From an uncultured Gammaproteobacteria bacterium (GTDB lineage: Bacteria > Pseudomonadota > Gammaproteobacteria > Pseudomonadales > Pseudohongiellaceae): DNA of 64,000 nucleotides. The position numbers and the translations under genes are program-made. The stretch spans positions 1-64,000 of the forward strand of contig CAJXRP010000018.1 in the NCBI GenBank assembly GCA_913060495.1, read 5' to 3'. The notes below the pieces were generated by a model. That model did no database searches and had not been told where the DNA came from. It was given only the letters and a program-made list of their open reading frames with translations. This document shows, piece after piece, positions 8,602 to 19,680 of the stretch. Each line of letters starts with the position of its first letter. Within the stretch, counting starts at the first letter, position 1.

Positions 8602-9336
8602 CTACATGTCTCCGTACTTGTGTTGCAGGATAGCGAGCGCGGCAACCGGCGCAGTTTCAGTTCTCAAAATTCGCGAGCCTAAGGCGACGATCTGAAAATC
8701 ATTGCGCTGCGCCCAGTCGATCTCCTTTTCTGAGAACCCACCCTCCGGCCCTATCAACAATAGGATATTGTTTTCCGCTATAGACTGAGGAAGCACATCA
8801 GAACCGCTTGGTTCTAACATCCACTTGTTGGCACTTTCATTTAAAGACAAGTCCATCAGAGCGATGGGTTTGTTTATAACCGGAATATCCAGTCTGCCAC
8901 TCTGCTCACAGGCGCTGATGGCTATCTTCTGCCAGTGTTGCAGTTTCTTCTCCACGCGGTCGGCTTTAAGCCTAACCTCACCGAATTCGGTGTAGACAGG
9001 AGTAATCTCGGTAACTCCCAGTTCAGTGGATTTCTGCACGGCGAAGTCCATCCTGTCTCCGCGAGAAAGGCCAAGGCTTAAATGAAGAGAGAGAGAGGCC
9101 TGTTTAGTTGCATCATTTGCGTCGCGTTTTTTCTCGAGCAACTCTATATCCACTGCACGTTTTGCAACGGCGACTACCCTAGCAAGGAACTCCCCCTGCT
9201 GCGAATTGAAAACGAGAAGCTCGTCATCGACTCGTAGCCGTAAGACATTACTTAGATAATGTGCAATCTCTTTGGGAAGCGAGATAACAGCATTCAATGC
9301 GAGTGGACTATCGAGATAGACGCGGGAGAGTCGCAT
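8602..9336 (-). CDS. rsmE: 16S rRNA m3U1498 methyltransferase RsmE
   Basis: 244 residues with the SPOUT-fold signatures of RsmE: LLIGPEGGFSEKEIDWA for the SAM-binding knot and LGSRILRTETAPVAAL near the C-terminus. The N-terminal PUA-like part begins MRLSRVYLDSPL. It methylates N3 of U1498 in 16S rRNA in the 30S subunit. It is the last gene of the SAM-cycle operon, 10 bp after metF, so a SAM consumer is co-transcribed with SAM production. Confidence 0.94.
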   Translation of the reverse strand: MRLSRVYLDSPLALNAVISLPKEIAHYLSNVLRLRVDDELLVFNSQQGEFLARVVAVAKRAVDIELLEKKRDANDATKQASLSLHLSLGLSRGDRMDFAVQKSTELGVTEITPVYTEFGEVRLKADRVEKKLQHWQKIAISACEQSGRLDIPVINKPIALMDLSLNESANKWMLEPSGSDVLPQSIAENNILLLIGPEGGFSEKEIDWAQRNDFQIVALGSRILRTETAPVAALAILQHKYGDM

Positions 9337-9346
9337 AGCCTAGTAC

Positions 9347-10213
9347 CTACAGCAATTCACGTTGCGGGCGATTGGCAAGGTCTAGGTTCGTCCAAATCTG
9401 GGTGACGGCCTGACTAAGGTTCATGGAATAGAAGTGTAGGCCAGGCGCACCGCCTTGCAACAAGTCCTCACATAATTCAGTAACTACATCGATGCCGAAG
9501 CTACGTAGGCCCTCTGTGTCATCACCAAAACCAATGAGCCTCTTGTCTAACCAGCGCGGGATCTCTGCACCACAGCTAGCGCTGAAGCGGGCGAGGTTGG
9601 CGTAGTTGGTTATAGGCATGATGCCGGGAACAATTGGAATATCGATGCCTGCCGCTCTGCAATAATCTACAAAGCGGAAATAGGCGTCGGGATTATAGAA
9701 GTACTGAGTGATCGCCGAAGTTGCGCCGGCATCCACCTTACGTTTAAAGAAGTCTACATCGGATGCATAACTCTTTGATTCCGGATGTGTCTCAGGATAA
9801 CAGGCGACATCGATATGAAAGTGATCACCCGTTTCTGCGCGAATAAACTCGACGAGTTCATTCGCATAGCGATGTTGCACGGCCGCGCCTACACCGGAAG
9901 GCATGTCGCCCCGTAGGGCGACCAAGCGTTTGATGCCCGCATCGATATATGTCTGTAACAGCTGGCGCAACTCGTCTTCATCTGAACCGCCGAAAGAGAG
10001 GTGGGGAGCCGCTTGGGAGCCGGCTGCCTGATAACGCAGCACGATCTGCTGCGTTCCTGTCTTGGTCGAGCCGCCAGCGCCATAGGTTACCGAGAAGAAA
10101 TCGGGATTCAACTTGCTTAAGTTTTCATGCACGATATCCAGCTTCGATTCCCCCACCTCAGTACGAGGTGGAAAGAATTCAATGCTGTACTTTGATGGAT
10201 TAAGTGAATCCAT
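9347..10213 (-). CDS. metF: 5,10-methylenetetrahydrofolate reductase
   Basis: 288 residues, near the 296 of E. coli MetF. It opens with YSIEFFPPRTEVGE, holding the glutamate conserved in MetF (SFEFFPP-type motif), and has FSVTYGAGGST, LVALRGDMP and ITQYFYNPDAYFRF, all typical of the FAD-binding TIM barrel. It makes 5-methyl-THF for homocysteine remethylation. It is 33 bp downstream of ahcY, which fits co-regulation of the methionine/SAM cycle. No methionine synthase gene is in the window. Confidence 0.95.
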   Translation of the reverse strand: MDSLNPSKYSIEFFPPRTEVGESKLDIVHENLSKLNPDFFSVTYGAGGSTKTGTQQIVLRYQAAGSQAAPHLSFGGSDEDELRQLLQTYIDAGIKRLVALRGDMPSGVGAAVQHRYANELVEFIRAETGDHFHIDVACYPETHPESKSYASDVDFFKRKVDAGATSAITQYFYNPDAYFRFVDYCRAAGIDIPIVPGIMPITNYANLARFSASCGAEIPRWLDKRLIGFGDDTEGLRSFGIDVVTELCEDLLQGGAPGLHFYSMNLSQAVTQIWTNLDLANRPQRELL

Positions 10214-10246
10214 AGTTTAGCTATCCTTGGTACTTTATTTTAGTGC

Positions 10247-11632
10247 CTAGTACTTGTAGCTATCGGCCTTATAAGGACCGCTAACACTTACGTTGATGTA
10301 CTTAGCTTGATCATCAGTTAGCTTCGTTAGTACTCCACCGAAACCACCAACCATCATGGCGGCAACTTCTTCGTCTAGATGCTTAGGTAGAACCTCAACG
10401 TAGAGATTACTTTCCTTCTCGGCGGCAGGCAGGTCGGCGAACTTTCTTTCATACATGAACATCTGTGCCAATACCTGATTCGCAAATGAACCATCCATTA
10501 TGCGCGAAGGGTGTCCAGTTGCGTTACCAAGATTGATCAAGCGTCCTTCGGAAAGCAGAATCAAGTAATCATCTTTGTTCTCAGCGCCATCACGATAGAT
10601 CTTGTGAACCTGAGGCTTAACTTCTTCCCAAGCCCAGTTTTCGCGCATAAAAGCTGTATCGATCTCGTTGTCGAAGTGACCGATGTTACAGATCACTGCG
10701 CCTTTCTTAACAGCTTGCAGCATGTACTTGTCGCATACATTGATATTGCCGGTAGTTGTCACGATAAGGTCTGTCTTGCCAAGTAGTACCGTGTCTATTC
10801 CTGCGCTTGAAGCTGTGTTCACGCCATCGATATAAGGCGAGACAATTTCGTATCCGTCCATGCAGGCCTGCATTGCGCAGATCGGATCGATCTCTGCAAT
10901 ACGTACAATCATTCCTTCTTGACGAAGGCTCTGTGCAGAACCCTTACCTACGTCACCGTAGCCAACCACTAATGCTTGCTTGCCGGAAAGCAACATGTCA
11001 GTGCCGCGCTTGATGCCATCGTTGAGTGAATGACGACAGCCGTATTTGTTGTCGTTCTTAGACTTCGTTACCGAGTCGTTCACGTTAATAGCAGGAACCT
11101 TCAATGAGCCTTCTTCTAACATCTCAAGAAGACGGTGCACACCAGTCGTTGTTTCTTCAGTAATGCCGTGAATATTTTCCAGAAGCTGTGGATACTTCTC
11201 ATGCACCATCCCAGTGAGGTCGCCGCCGTCATCTAGGATCATGTTCACATCCCAAGGCTCACCATCTTTAAGAATAGTTTGCTCTATGCACCATTCGCCT
11301 TCTTCTTCTGTCTGACCCTTCCAGGCATAGACTGCGATTCCAGCGGCAGCCATGCAAGCAGCAGCATGGTCTTGAGTAGAGAAAATATTGCAAGATGACC
11401 AGCGCACTTCTGCACCTAGTTCTACAAGTGTTTCAATGAGCACGGCTGTCTGCACAGTCATGTGTATGCAACCAAGAATCTTCGCAGTAGCGAGAGGCTT
11501 TTGTGCTGCGTACTTATTACGTAGAGTCATTAGAGCCGGCATCTCTGCTTCGGCCAATGTAACTTCGCGGCGACCAAAATCCGCCAGGCTTATATCCGCT
11601 ACTTTATAATCTTGTACTGATGAATCGTTCAT
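10247..11632 (-). CDS. ahcY: S-adenosylhomocysteine hydrolase
   Basis: 461 residues from the ATG at 11632, which has GGAG 7 bases upstream; a longer in-frame start at 11683 would overlap metK and lacks support. Key elements are [14 protein letters not shown] at the N-terminus, [32 protein letters not shown] (substrate-binding and catalytic Lys/Asn/Cys), the NAD motif [10 protein letters not shown], and the C-terminal [10 protein letters not shown]. It hydrolyses SAH to adenosine and homocysteine, relieving inhibition of methyltransferases. It lies 22 bp after metK in the same operon. Confidence 0.96.
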   Translation of the reverse strand: MNDSSVQDYKVADISLADFGRREVTLAEAEMPALMTLRNKYAAQKPLATAKILGCIHMTVQTAVLIETLVELGAEVRWSSCNIFSTQDHAAACMAAAGIAVYAWKGQTEEEGEWCIEQTILKDGEPWDVNMILDDGGDLTGMVHEKYPQLLENIHGITEETTTGVHRLLEMLEEGSLKVPAINVNDSVTKSKNDNKYGCRHSLNDGIKRGTDMLLSGKQALVVGYGDVGKGSAQSLRQEGMIVRIAEIDPICAMQACMDGYEIVSPYIDGVNTASSAGIDTVLLGKTDLIVTTTGNINVCDKYMLQAVKKGAVICNIGHFDNEIDTAFMRENWAWEEVKPQVHKIYRDGAENKDDYLILLSEGRLINLGNATGHPSRIMDGSFANQVLAQMFMYERKFADLPAAEKESNLYVEVLPKHLDEEVAAMMVGGFGGVLTKLTDDQAKYINVSVSGPYKADSYKY

Positions 11633-11654
11633 TTCTAGCTCCGTAGATGTTGTG

Positions 11655-12815
11655 TTATAGGCCAGCTGCTGCTTTAAGAGCATCGGCTTTGTCAGTTTTT
11701 TCCCAGCTTAGGTCTAGGTCTTCGCGACCGAAGTGACCGTAAGCGGCTGTGTCTTTATAGATAGGTCTAAGTAGATCTAACATTTTGATCAGGCCTTTTG
11801 GACGTAGCTCAAAATGATCGCGAATAAGCTCAACGATTTTCTCGTTGCTCACTTTATTCGTGCCGAATGTTTCAACACTGATAGATGTAGGCTCCGCTAC
11901 ACCGATCGCGTAGGAAAGTTGAATTTCGCAGCGCTCGGCAATGCCTGCGGCTACGATGTTCTTAGCAACATAGCGTGCTGCATAGGCTGCGGAACGGTCA
12001 ACCTTCGATGGGTCTTTTCCGGAGAAGGCGCCGCCACCGTGACGTGCCATGCCGCCGTAAGTATCAACGATAATTTTTCTGCCAGTGAGTCCGCAATCAC
12101 CGTGTGGACCACCAATGACAAAGCGGCCGGTTGGATTGATAAAGTATTTTGTGTCAGCAGTAATCCAAGCCTCAGGAAGAACTGGCTTGATGATTTCTTC
12201 CATCACAGCTTCTTGCAAGTCTTTTAGCGAGATCTCTTCTTTGTGCTGGGTGGATAACACAACGGCATCGATAGCTACTGGCTTACCATCTTCGTAGCGA
12301 AAAGTTATTTGGCTCTTCGCATCTGGCTGCAACCAAGGCAAAGTTCCGTCTTTACGAACTTCAGACTGGCGCTTAACTAGTAAGTGCGAATAAGTAATTG
12401 GCGCGGGCATTAACACATCGGTTTCATTCGATGCGTAGCCAAACATCAAGCCCTGGTCTCCGGCACCCTGTTCGTGATCCGCCGTATCGTCAACGCCCAT
12501 AGCGATGTCGGGAGACTGTTTGCCTATGCCATTGAGTACCGCACAGGTATTGCTATCGAAGCCACTCTCTGAATTGTTGTAGCCGATGTCATTCACTACA
12601 CCGCGCACGATGTCTTCAATGTCCACATAGGCTTCTGTTGTGATTTCGCCAGCAACAATAACCATGCCTGTCTTAATCATAGTTTCGCAAGCTACGCGAG
12701 ATCCCTTGTCTTGCTCTAGCAGAGCATCCAAGATTGCATCAGAGATTTGGTCCGCCATTTTATCTGGGTGACCCTCAGATACCGATTCGGATGTAAACAG
12801 TGTTGATTCTGCCAT
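11655..12815 (-). CDS. metK: S-adenosylmethionine synthetase
   Basis: 386 residues, the normal length. Signatures: [17 protein letters not shown] (methionine and ATP site), [12 protein letters not shown] and [19 protein letters not shown] (phosphate loop and metal/K+ binding). It forms SAM from methionine and ATP in the cytoplasm. It is 44 bp behind the ArsR/methyltransferase gene and 22 bp ahead of ahcY. A TTTGAGGA-type ribosome binding site precedes the ATG. Confidence 0.97.
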   Translation of the reverse strand: MAESTLFTSESVSEGHPDKMADQISDAILDALLEQDKGSRVACETMIKTGMVIVAGEITTEAYVDIEDIVRGVVNDIGYNNSESGFDSNTCAVLNGIGKQSPDIAMGVDDTADHEQGAGDQGLMFGYASNETDVLMPAPITYSHLLVKRQSEVRKDGTLPWLQPDAKSQITFRYEDGKPVAIDAVVLSTQHKEEISLKDLQEAVMEEIIKPVLPEAWITADTKYFINPTGRFVIGGPHGDCGLTGRKIIVDTYGGMARHGGGAFSGKDPSKVDRSAAYAARYVAKNIVAAGIAERCEIQLSYAIGVAEPTSISVETFGTNKVSNEKIVELIRDHFELRPKGLIKMLDLLRPIYKDTAAYGHFGREDLDLSWEKTDKADALKAAAGL

Positions 12816-12859
12816 TTTTATTTCCTCAAAAATGTATAGTGATAGTTAAGTTGAGATAG

Positions 12860-13873
12860 TTAATTTTTAGTGCCAGATGCAATATTTTTAAATGTTCGCA
12901 TCTGAATTTGAAATCCGTTACGTAGTCCTAAATAGGAACTTTGTTGTTTCTCGAGACCAGCCTTCTCAGCCCAATGATCCAGGTCGCCCTCCTCGAAACC
13001 AAGCCACAGATCGCCGCAAGATTCTCGAACCCAATCCTGATCGTGACTACACAATTCTACGATTAGTAGATAGCCACCAGAATTAAGCAGGGCTGCGATA
13101 TCTTTAAAGGTCTTCGCAGGGGATGAGATGTGGTGCAATACCATGTCAAAAATAATTAGGTCGCTATTAACATTCTGTTTTCTAGCTACTGCTGTATCGC
13201 CAAGAATAAACTCGACGCCGCTATGGCCACAGGCAGTAATTGCGCAGCGTGATTTATCCAACATATCTTTGGAGTTATCGAGCGCGATTAAATTCTTAAA
13301 GCGCTGAGAAAGTTCTGTCAGCAATTGGCCTTCGCCGGGACCCACTTCCATTACTGCCGCATCTTCATTTAAGGCGAGACCAGTGATGAGGTCATGCAGG
13401 CTACTCGCATAGTCGGCGTGCTCGACGATCAGTCCCTGCTTCTCACGAAACTTATTCGCGTTCTTGTTGAAAAAATTAAGTGAAAGCTGTGCTCGCTCTA
13501 ACTGAATTTGTTTAATCTTCCTGAGCTGCGCGCTAGGAACCTCTAGAGAATCGAGGTTCTCAAAAACTGTCTTTTTGATATCTCCATGAACATCATCTTC
13601 GGATAGGAGCGCGCGTCTATAGAAGATCGAGTTGCCCTCGCGCCGGGTAGATACTAGCTGGCTAGTAGCGAGTATCTTTAGATGATGACTGAGCGCGGAC
13701 TGCCGAATATCGAGAATGCGGCACAGTTCCAGCACTCCAAACGACTCATTCTTGAGCAAGCGCAGAATCTGTAGTCGAAGATGGTCGGCCAGGGCCTTAT
13801 GCAGCGCTGTGAGCGACTCTATCGGGCTCAAAGAGTCTGAGTTGCCGGTGGTCTTCAATGCAGGTGCTGCCAT
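12860..13873 (-). CDS. sahR: ArsR-family regulator fused to a SAM-dependent methyltransferase domain (SahR-like)
   Basis: 337 residues in two parts. Residues about 20-90 form an ArsR winged helix with recognition helix RQSALSHHLKIL (57-68) and wing STRREGNSIFYRR. Residues about 145-300 are a class I methyltransferase fold with motif I VMEVGPGEGQLL (174-185) and an acidic loop LIALDNSKDML. No cysteine metal site like that of metal-sensing ArsR proteins is evident. Heading metK-ahcY-metF, it matches the known SahR type of SAM-cycle repressor, which responds to S-adenosylhomocysteine; the methyltransferase domain may serve as the SAM/SAH-binding sensor. Inverted repeats upstream suggest autoregulation. 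The symbol is assigned by context, not by a database match. Confidence 0.8.
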   Translation of the reverse strand: MAAPALKTTGNSDSLSPIESLTALHKALADHLRLQILRLLKNESFGVLELCRILDIRQSALSHHLKILATSQLVSTRREGNSIFYRRALLSEDDVHGDIKKTVFENLDSLEVPSAQLRKIKQIQLERAQLSLNFFNKNANKFREKQGLIVEHADYASSLHDLITGLALNEDAAVMEVGPGEGQLLTELSQRFKNLIALDNSKDMLDKSRCAITACGHSGVEFILGDTAVARKQNVNSDLIIFDMVLHHISSPAKTFKDIAALLNSGGYLLIVELCSHDQDWVRESCGDLWLGFEEGDLDHWAEKAGLEKQQSSYLGLRNGFQIQMRTFKNIASGTKN

Positions 13874-13920
13874 GTTGGGGGCCCGAGGGTGCTTAGTCGA
13901 AAGGCCGCCAATTTAGCAGC

Positions 13921-13949
13921 ATTGCAGAGCAAATTCAATTCTATATCAA
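13921..13949 (-). promoter_or_regulatory. Candidate promoter of the SAM-cycle operon
   Basis: On the minus strand TTGATA (13944-13949) is 17 bp from TGCAAT (13921-13926). The -35 lies inside the right half of the 24-bp palindrome (in minus-strand reading), so a bound repressor would block it. The -10 is only a fair match, so the exact start is uncertain. Confidence 0.4.
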
Positions 13950-13975
13950 AATATATTGATATAGGTGTTGATCAA
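13941..13975. promoter_or_regulatory. Tandem inverted repeats: probable operator of the SAM-cycle operon
   Basis: Perfect 9-bp arms CTATATCAA (13941-13949) and TTGATATAG (13956-13964) flank a 6-bp AT centre. Three bases further is the self-complementary TTGATCAA (13968-13975). Both share TTGAT half-sites. They sit about 70-100 bp ahead of the regulator's ATG and are not repeated in front of metK, ahcY or metF. This fits one control point for the entire operon. The stretch 13874-14246 also has to hold the tkt promoter, which I could not place. Confidence 0.65.
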
Positions 13976-14246
13976 TAACTGAGCAATTGAAAGTCTAAGG
14001 CGGCGAGATAAGCATTTAATTTGGCTTAGGGGCTCAATGTTGCACACATCGACCAATATATTGCCTCATAGGGCGGCATAAATATGGCATATTCGATTCA
14101 GGTGCGGGAAAATAGCCGTCTTACAGAGAATCCCCGAAGCACATCTCCGTTTACTCATCTGCATGGCTAGTTGGCTAGCAGCAGGGCACGGAGTCTATCG
14201 CTTCGCGAATCATGACAAACACGTAGCAATTGAAGGAAATCGACCA

Positions 14247-16247
14247 ATGGCAGAACAAGCTGTGTCACGTAAACAGAGCGCCAATGCAATCCGTGCACTA
14301 AGCATGGATGCGGTACAGAAAGCGAAATCGGGTCACCCCGGCGCGCCGATGGGAATGGCAGACATAGCACAGGTGCTTTGGTGCGATTTTCTGAAGCACA
14401 ATCCAGGCGATCCGAATTGGTTTAACCGTGATCGCTTCATCCTATCTAATGGCCACGGCTCGATGCTGATCTATTCTCTGCTGCATCTGACCGGTTATGA
14501 CCTGTCTAATGACGATCTGCAGCAGTTCCGACAGTTCGATTCCAAGACACCTGGCCACCCTGAATACGGTTATACGCCTGGCGTAGAAACTACCACAGGC
14601 CCTCTGGGCCAAGGGCTTGCCAACGGAGTAGGCATGGCAATCGCCGAGAGGACCCTCGCTGCACAGTTTAATCGCGAGGGCCATGAGGTCATCGACCACA
14701 ATACCTACGTGTTTGCTGGCGATGGTTGTCTGATGGAAGGTATCTCCCACGAGGTCTGCTCCCTAGCCGGCACGCTTAACCTAGGCAAGCTAGTCGTATT
14801 TTATGATGATAACGGCATTTCTATCGATGGTGAGGTAGAGCAGTGGTTCGCAGATGATACTGGCAAGCGCTTCGAAGCCTATGGCTGGCAGGTGTTGTCA
14901 GTAGATGGCCACGACCCGGATGCAATTAGTGATGCTATCAAACAAGCCCAAAGTGATACTGCACGTCCAACAATTATTAGCTGCAAGACAATTATCGGTT
15001 TTGGCTCTCCGAATAAGCAAGGCACCTCGGCAACACACGGCGCGCCTCTTGGAGATGAAGAGATCGCCGCGACAAGAGAAGCCTTGGATTGGCCACATGC
15101 ACCTTTCGTAATACCAGAAGATATCAAGCAGGCCTGGGATGCGACAGAGCAAGGCTTTAGCGCCGAGTCAGCCTGGAAAGAGAAGCTGGTTATCTATGAA
15201 GAGGAATATCCAGAACTCGCCATGGAACTGGTGCGTAGATTGAAGGGTCAACTGCCGGGCTATTTCAGCGGCATGGCAGATGAATATATCGCCGAGTGTC
15301 AAAAAGCAGAAGACAATATTCCAAGCCGCAAAGCTTCACAGAACTCTATAGAAGCCTATGCAGCCTTGCTGCCAGAATTGATTGGTGGTTCTGCGGACCT
15401 TACCGGCTCCAACCTCACGAACTGGTCTGGTAGTTCTCCGATCTCAGAGAAGGCCGACGGCAACTATATCTATTACGGCGTCAGAGAATTCGGCATGACC
15501 GCAATCGCCACGGGTATGGCGTTGCACGGTGGGTTCATCCCCTATACCGCTACATTCCTGATCTTCATGGAATACGCACGCAATGCAGTAAGAATGTCGG
15601 CATTGATGAAGCAGCAGAGTATTTTTGTGTATACCCACGATTCTATCGGCCAGGGAGAAGATGGACCAACTCACCAACCGATTGAGCAAATCGCAAACCT
15701 GCGCACTACACCAAATATGTCGGTGTGGCGTCCCTGTGACAATGTGGAAACGGCTGTAGCCTGGAAGGCCGCGATCGAAAAGCAGAATGGGCCGACAAGC
15801 TTAGTTTTCTCTCGACAGAACCTGCCTCATCAAGCGCGCAGCGATGAACAAGTTCAGGCTATCTCACGTGGTGCTTACATTCTTAAAGACTGTGCCTCAG
15901 AGCCGACGGTAATCGTTCTGGCAACCGGCTCGGAAGTTGCCATCAGTCTGGCAGCTGTGGAAAGCCTGCAAGCCGAAGGCGTGCAAGCTCGCCTTGTATC
16001 AATTCCCTGTGTCGACGTTTTCGAAGCTCAAGATGCCGAATATCAAGAGCAGGTTCTTCCGAATGCAGTGCGCCAGCGTGTTGCTGTAGAGGCTGCTGGA
16101 GTTGATTACTGGCGCAAGTTAGTAGGTCTAGATGGCAAGGTGATCGGCATGAACTCTTTCGGCGAATCTGCTCCAGGTGCCGTACTCATGGAACACTTTG
16201 GTTTCACCACTGAGAATATTATTGCTGCCGTTAAGTCTTTCGGTTAG
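14247..16247 (+). CDS. tkt: Transketolase
   Basis: 666 residues from the ATG at 14247, preceded by GAAGGAA; a start 84 bp upstream would add an atypical extension. Signatures: [16 protein letters not shown], the thiamine-diphosphate motif region [13 protein letters not shown], and the pyrimidine domain [19 protein letters not shown]. It transfers two-carbon units in the pentose phosphate pathway and supplies erythrose-4-phosphate. It heads the cluster tkt-epd-pgk-fba, with 23 bp to epd, so the E4P producer and an E4P dehydrogenase are adjacent. Confidence 0.96.
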   Translation: MAEQAVSRKQSANAIRALSMDAVQKAKSGHPGAPMGMADIAQVLWCDFLKHNPGDPNWFNRDRFILSNGHGSMLIYSLLHLTGYDLSNDDLQQFRQFDSKTPGHPEYGYTPGVETTTGPLGQGLANGVGMAIAERTLAAQFNREGHEVIDHNTYVFAGDGCLMEGISHEVCSLAGTLNLGKLVVFYDDNGISIDGEVEQWFADDTGKRFEAYGWQVLSVDGHDPDAISDAIKQAQSDTARPTIISCKTIIGFGSPNKQGTSATHGAPLGDEEIAATREALDWPHAPFVIPEDIKQAWDATEQGFSAESAWKEKLVIYEEEYPELAMELVRRLKGQLPGYFSGMADEYIAECQKAEDNIPSRKASQNSIEAYAALLPELIGGSADLTGSNLTNWSGSSPISEKADGNYIYYGVREFGMTAIATGMALHGGFIPYTATFLIFMEYARNAVRMSALMKQQSIFVYTHDSIGQGEDGPTHQPIEQIANLRTTPNMSVWRPCDNVETAVAWKAAIEKQNGPTSLVFSRQNLPHQARSDEQVQAISRGAYILKDCASEPTVIVLATGSEVAISLAAVESLQAEGVQARLVSIPCVDVFEAQDAEYQEQVLPNAVRQRVAVEAAGVDYWRKLVGLDGKVIGMNSFGESAPGAVLMEHFGFTTENIIAAVKSFG

Positions 16248-16270
16248 CTCTCATAGCACGGTAAATACAG

Positions 16271-17299
16271 ATGACTTATCGCATCGCAATTAACGGATAC
16301 GGCCGCATAGGCCGTTGTGTGCTGCGTGCGTTCTATGAATCTACTAATTATGCCGACATGAGAATCGTTGCGATCAACGACCTTGCCGACATCGCAAACC
16401 TATCCCATCTCACTCGTTATGACAGTACCCACGGTCGTTTCCTGGGGACAGTCGAAACCAGCAATACGGCATCTGGGAAAAACCTGATCGTGAATGGCGA
16501 CGAGATTCGTGTATTTAACGAACCGGATGTAGGCAAACTCCCCTGGTCTGAGCTTGATGTCGATCTTGTTATGGAATGTAGCGGCGCATTTAAAGACCGT
16601 AAAACTGCACAGTTACACATTAGCGGTGGCGCCAAGAAAGTTTTGTTCTCGCAACCAGCGGAGAGTGATGTCGATGCCACCTTGGTTTACGGAACGAATC
16701 ACACAACTTTGCAGCCCGATGCGCAAATAGTATCCAACGCGTCCTGTACTACGAATTGCATCGTGCCCGTGTTGAAGTTGATAAATGAAACATTCAAGAT
16801 CGAATCAGGAGCTATTACTACGATTCACTCTGCAATGAATGATCAACCGGTTATCGATAGCTACCACGACGATGACCTACGTAAAACTCGAAGCGCGATG
16901 CAGTCGATAATCCCTGTAGATACAGCGCTAGCCAAAGGTATTGAAAGAATTCTTCCGGAGCTTACCGGCTTACTTGAAGCGCAAGCGATTCGCGTCCCAA
17001 CGCTTAATGTTTCTCTTATGGATCTAACATTATCCGTTGCTAGTACTACAAATGTAGAGGCGGTGAATCAAGCAATTCGTGATGCCAGCGCAAGCTTACC
17101 GGCGAATGTGCTGGGCTTTACTGATGAGCCGCTCGCATCTTGCGACTTCAATCACGACCCGCGATCGGCTATCGTCGACCTGAATCAGACCAGTGTCGCG
17201 AACGGCACACTTATTAAACTATTCGTTTGGTTCGATAACGAGTGGGCCTACGCAAATAGGATGCTAGATGTAGCCCAGTATATGCGATCAAATACATAA
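16271..17299 (+). CDS. epd: Erythrose-4-phosphate dehydrogenase (GAPDH family)
   Basis: 342 residues with the Rossmann start [17 protein letters not shown], the active-site [16 protein letters not shown] (catalytic Cys) and [17 protein letters not shown] with the catalytic His. This last segment, rather than the TTIHAYTNDQ-type of glycolytic GAPDH, and the tkt-epd-pgk order point to Epd. In the family it oxidises erythrose-4-phosphate to 4-phosphoerythronate for pyridoxal phosphate synthesis; some residual GAPDH activity is possible. It is 37 bp ahead of pgk. No other gap-like gene is in the window. Confidence 0.84.
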   Translation: MTYRIAINGYGRIGRCVLRAFYESTNYADMRIVAINDLADIANLSHLTRYDSTHGRFLGTVETSNTASGKNLIVNGDEIRVFNEPDVGKLPWSELDVDLVMECSGAFKDRKTAQLHISGGAKKVLFSQPAESDVDATLVYGTNHTTLQPDAQIVSNASCTTNCIVPVLKLINETFKIESGAITTIHSAMNDQPVIDSYHDDDLRKTRSAMQSIIPVDTALAKGIERILPELTGLLEAQAIRVPTLNVSLMDLTLSVASTTNVEAVNQAIRDASASLPANVLGFTDEPLASCDFNHDPRSAIVDLNQTSVANGTLIKLFVWFDNEWAYANRMLDVAQYMRSNT

Positions 17300-17336
17300 A
17301 CAAGCAGACACAACTTCTATTTGGAATAATTCGCCA

Positions 17337-18518
17337 ATGTCATTTTTACGTATGGACCAACAAAATCTCGAAGGGAAGCGGGTTCTCATCCGCGAAGATC
17401 TCAACGTGGCTATTAATGATGGAGTGATTAGCAACGACACTAGAATCAGAGCTGCACTGCCTACAATCGTGATGGCCAGAGCAGCGGGTGCAGAAGTAAT
17501 CATCATGTCCCACCTAGGTCGGCCAGTTGAAGCGAAATCCATCGAAGAGCAAGAAGAGTTTTCATTGCAGCCGGTAGCCGATAGGCTAACGGAACTGCTG
17601 GGTTGTGTTGTTGAGCTTAATCGCAGCTACCTAACTACTGCACCAGCCCATCGGGGAGCAGGTAGCGTTACTCTATTGGAAAACGTGCGCATCAATGCCG
17701 GCGAGAAGGCAAACGATGATGCGCTTGCTAAAAGTTATGCAGCACTGTGCGATGTATTTGTAATGGATGCCTTCGGCACGGCTCATCGTGCACAGGCGAG
17801 CACCCATGGTGTTGCGAAGCATGCGCTGATCGCGTGCGCAGGCCCGCTTCTCGCCAAGGAACTCGATGCCCTTAAGCGTTCTCTGAAGAGTCCCGAAAGA
17901 CCGATGTTAGCGATAGTTGGGGGCGCGAAGGTTTCGAGCAAGTTAGAAGTGCTTAAGAATCTATCGACTGAAGTTGATCAACTCATTGTAGGTGGTGGCA
18001 TCGCCAATACCTTTCTCGCGGCAGGCGGCGTAAATGTGGGCAAGTCACTATTTGAAGCGGATCTTATCGACACAGCTAAAGCCTTAATGGAAACGACTTC
18101 CATTCCATTGCCTACTGACGTGGTGGTTGCAAAAGAATTCGATGGGAATGCAGTCGCTGTAACGAAGCTAGTCGGTGATATCGAGGACGATGAGATGATC
18201 CTAGACATCGGCCCTGCAACCGCAAGGCACTTCGCAGAAATCATAGGTAGTATGAAAACTATAATCTGGAATGGCCCGGTTGGTGTATTCGAGTTTGAGC
18301 AATTCTCAAACGGCACCCAGGCGGTCGCGAAAGCGGTAGCCGATAGCTCTGGGTTTTCGATTGCCGGCGGTGGAGAAACCATTGCTGCGATAGACAAATA
18401 TGCAATTACAGATAAAGTCTCCTATATTTCAACGGGGGGCGGCGCATTTTTAGAATACGTGCAGGGTTCTGTTTTACCTGCGGTGGAAATATTAGAGCAA
18501 AGAGCTAGCGAGAGTTAA
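17337..18518 (+). CDS. pgk: Phosphoglycerate kinase
   Basis: 393 residues. The N-terminus [19 protein letters not shown] aligns with the family start. RADLN appears here as REDLN. Other signatures are [39 protein letters not shown] and the C-terminal [11 protein letters not shown] and STGGGAFLE loops. It interconverts 1,3-bisphosphoglycerate and 3-phosphoglycerate with ADP/ATP. It lies between epd and fba, 65 bp before fba. Confidence 0.96.
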   Translation: MSFLRMDQQNLEGKRVLIREDLNVAINDGVISNDTRIRAALPTIVMARAAGAEVIIMSHLGRPVEAKSIEEQEEFSLQPVADRLTELLGCVVELNRSYLTTAPAHRGAGSVTLLENVRINAGEKANDDALAKSYAALCDVFVMDAFGTAHRAQASTHGVAKHALIACAGPLLAKELDALKRSLKSPERPMLAIVGGAKVSSKLEVLKNLSTEVDQLIVGGGIANTFLAAGGVNVGKSLFEADLIDTAKALMETTSIPLPTDVVVAKEFDGNAVAVTKLVGDIEDDEMILDIGPATARHFAEIIGSMKTIIWNGPVGVFEFEQFSNGTQAVAKAVADSSGFSIAGGGETIAAIDKYAITDKVSYISTGGGAFLEYVQGSVLPAVEILEQRASES

Positions 18519-18583
18519 GCGCCTTACTAGCTTCAATAATTTACTTACTTACAAAGAATAGACAAGAGAGATGAGGACAAATC

Positions 18584-19627
18584 ATGGCACTAATTAGTTT
18601 AAGACAATTGTTAGATCACGCTGCAGAGCATAGTTACGGTGTTCCCGCTTTCAATGTAAATAATCTTGAACAGATTCGCGCCATCATGGAGGCAGCAGAC
18701 GAGGCGAACAGCCCTGTTATCTTGCAAGCTTCTGCAGGCGCACGAAAATACGCCGGTTCAAATTTTTTGAAACATCTTATTCAGGCGGCAATTGAAGAAT
18801 TTCCACATATACCTATTGTTATGCATCAAGATCATGGCTTCTCGCCAGCAATATGCCAGCGTTCTATCCAGCTAGGCTTCTCTTCTGTAATGATGGATGG
18901 CTCGCTTCAAGAAGATGGCAAGACACCCGCGGACTTCGATTACAATGTTAGGGTCACCAAGACAACGGTCGACATGGCGCATGCCTGCGGCGTATCAGTC
19001 GAAGGTGAGATCGGTTGCCTAGGCTCGCTGGAGACAGGCATGGCGGGAGAGGAAGACGGAAGTGGTGCTGAGGGTCAGTTAACCATGGCGCAGATGCTTA
19101 CTGATCCGCAAGAGGCATCAGACTTTGTGGACGCGACCGATGTTGATGCCCTGGCCATAGCAGTAGGCACTAGCCACGGCGCTTATAAGTTTAGCCGCCC
19201 GCCAACAGGTGACATTCTGGCGATAGAGAGAATAAAAGAAATTCATGCAAAAATTCCGAACACACATTTAGTAATGCACGGATCTTCCTCGGTTCCCCAG
19301 GAATGGCTGGCGACTATTAATGAATTCGGTGGAGAGATTCCAGAGACTTACGGTGTGCCCGTTGAAGAAATTCAGGAAGGCATTAAGCACGGCGTACGTA
19401 AAGTGAATATCGATACGGATCTGCGTCTTGCATCCACCGGTGCTACACGTAAATTTCTTGCCGAGAACAAGTCCGAATTTGATCCAAGAAAATTTCTGAT
19501 TCCAACCATGGATGCAATGAAGTCTATTGTTCTTGCTAGACTAGAGGCATTCGGAACGGCAGGGCAGATTTCTAATATCAAGAAGGTCTATAACCTGGAA
19601 GAGATGTCTGATCGCTATTCAAAGTAA
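18584..19627 (+). CDS. fba: Fructose-bisphosphate aldolase, class II
   Basis: 347 residues. It begins [19 protein letters not shown] and has the zinc-binding segment [11 protein letters not shown], the acidic active-site loop [11 protein letters not shown], and [14 protein letters not shown] with another metal-ligand histidine. This pattern is the class IIB-like bacterial type that uses Zn2+ to split fructose-1,6-bisphosphate. Ribosome binding site GAGGA precedes the ATG. A short hairpin separates it from the hydrolase gene. Confidence 0.95.
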   Translation: MALISLRQLLDHAAEHSYGVPAFNVNNLEQIRAIMEAADEANSPVILQASAGARKYAGSNFLKHLIQAAIEEFPHIPIVMHQDHGFSPAICQRSIQLGFSSVMMDGSLQEDGKTPADFDYNVRVTKTTVDMAHACGVSVEGEIGCLGSLETGMAGEEDGSGAEGQLTMAQMLTDPQEASDFVDATDVDALAIAVGTSHGAYKFSRPPTGDILAIERIKEIHAKIPNTHLVMHGSSSVPQEWLATINEFGGEIPETYGVPVEEIQEGIKHGVRKVNIDTDLRLASTGATRKFLAENKSEFDPRKFLIPTMDAMKSIVLARLEAFGTAGQISNIKKVYNLEEMSDRYSK

Positions 19628-19637
19628 TGGTTAGGCA

Positions 19638-19653
19638 GCGAGCGAAAGCTCGC
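19638..19653 (+). promoter_or_regulatory. Short GNRA-type hairpin between fba and the hydrolase gene
   Basis: GCGAGC-GAAA-GCTCGC is a perfect 6-bp stem with a GAAA tetraloop. There is no T tract after it, so it is more likely an mRNA-stabilising or processing structure than a terminator. Confidence 0.45.
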
Positions 19654-19680
19654 AGCTTGCGCGAAGAGGAATGAGAGCTG

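Noticed and set aside
10247-11683. Longer ahcY starting at 11683
   Set aside because: It would overlap metK, lacks a ribosome binding site, and the 17 extra residues are not family-like; ATG 11632 has GGAG.
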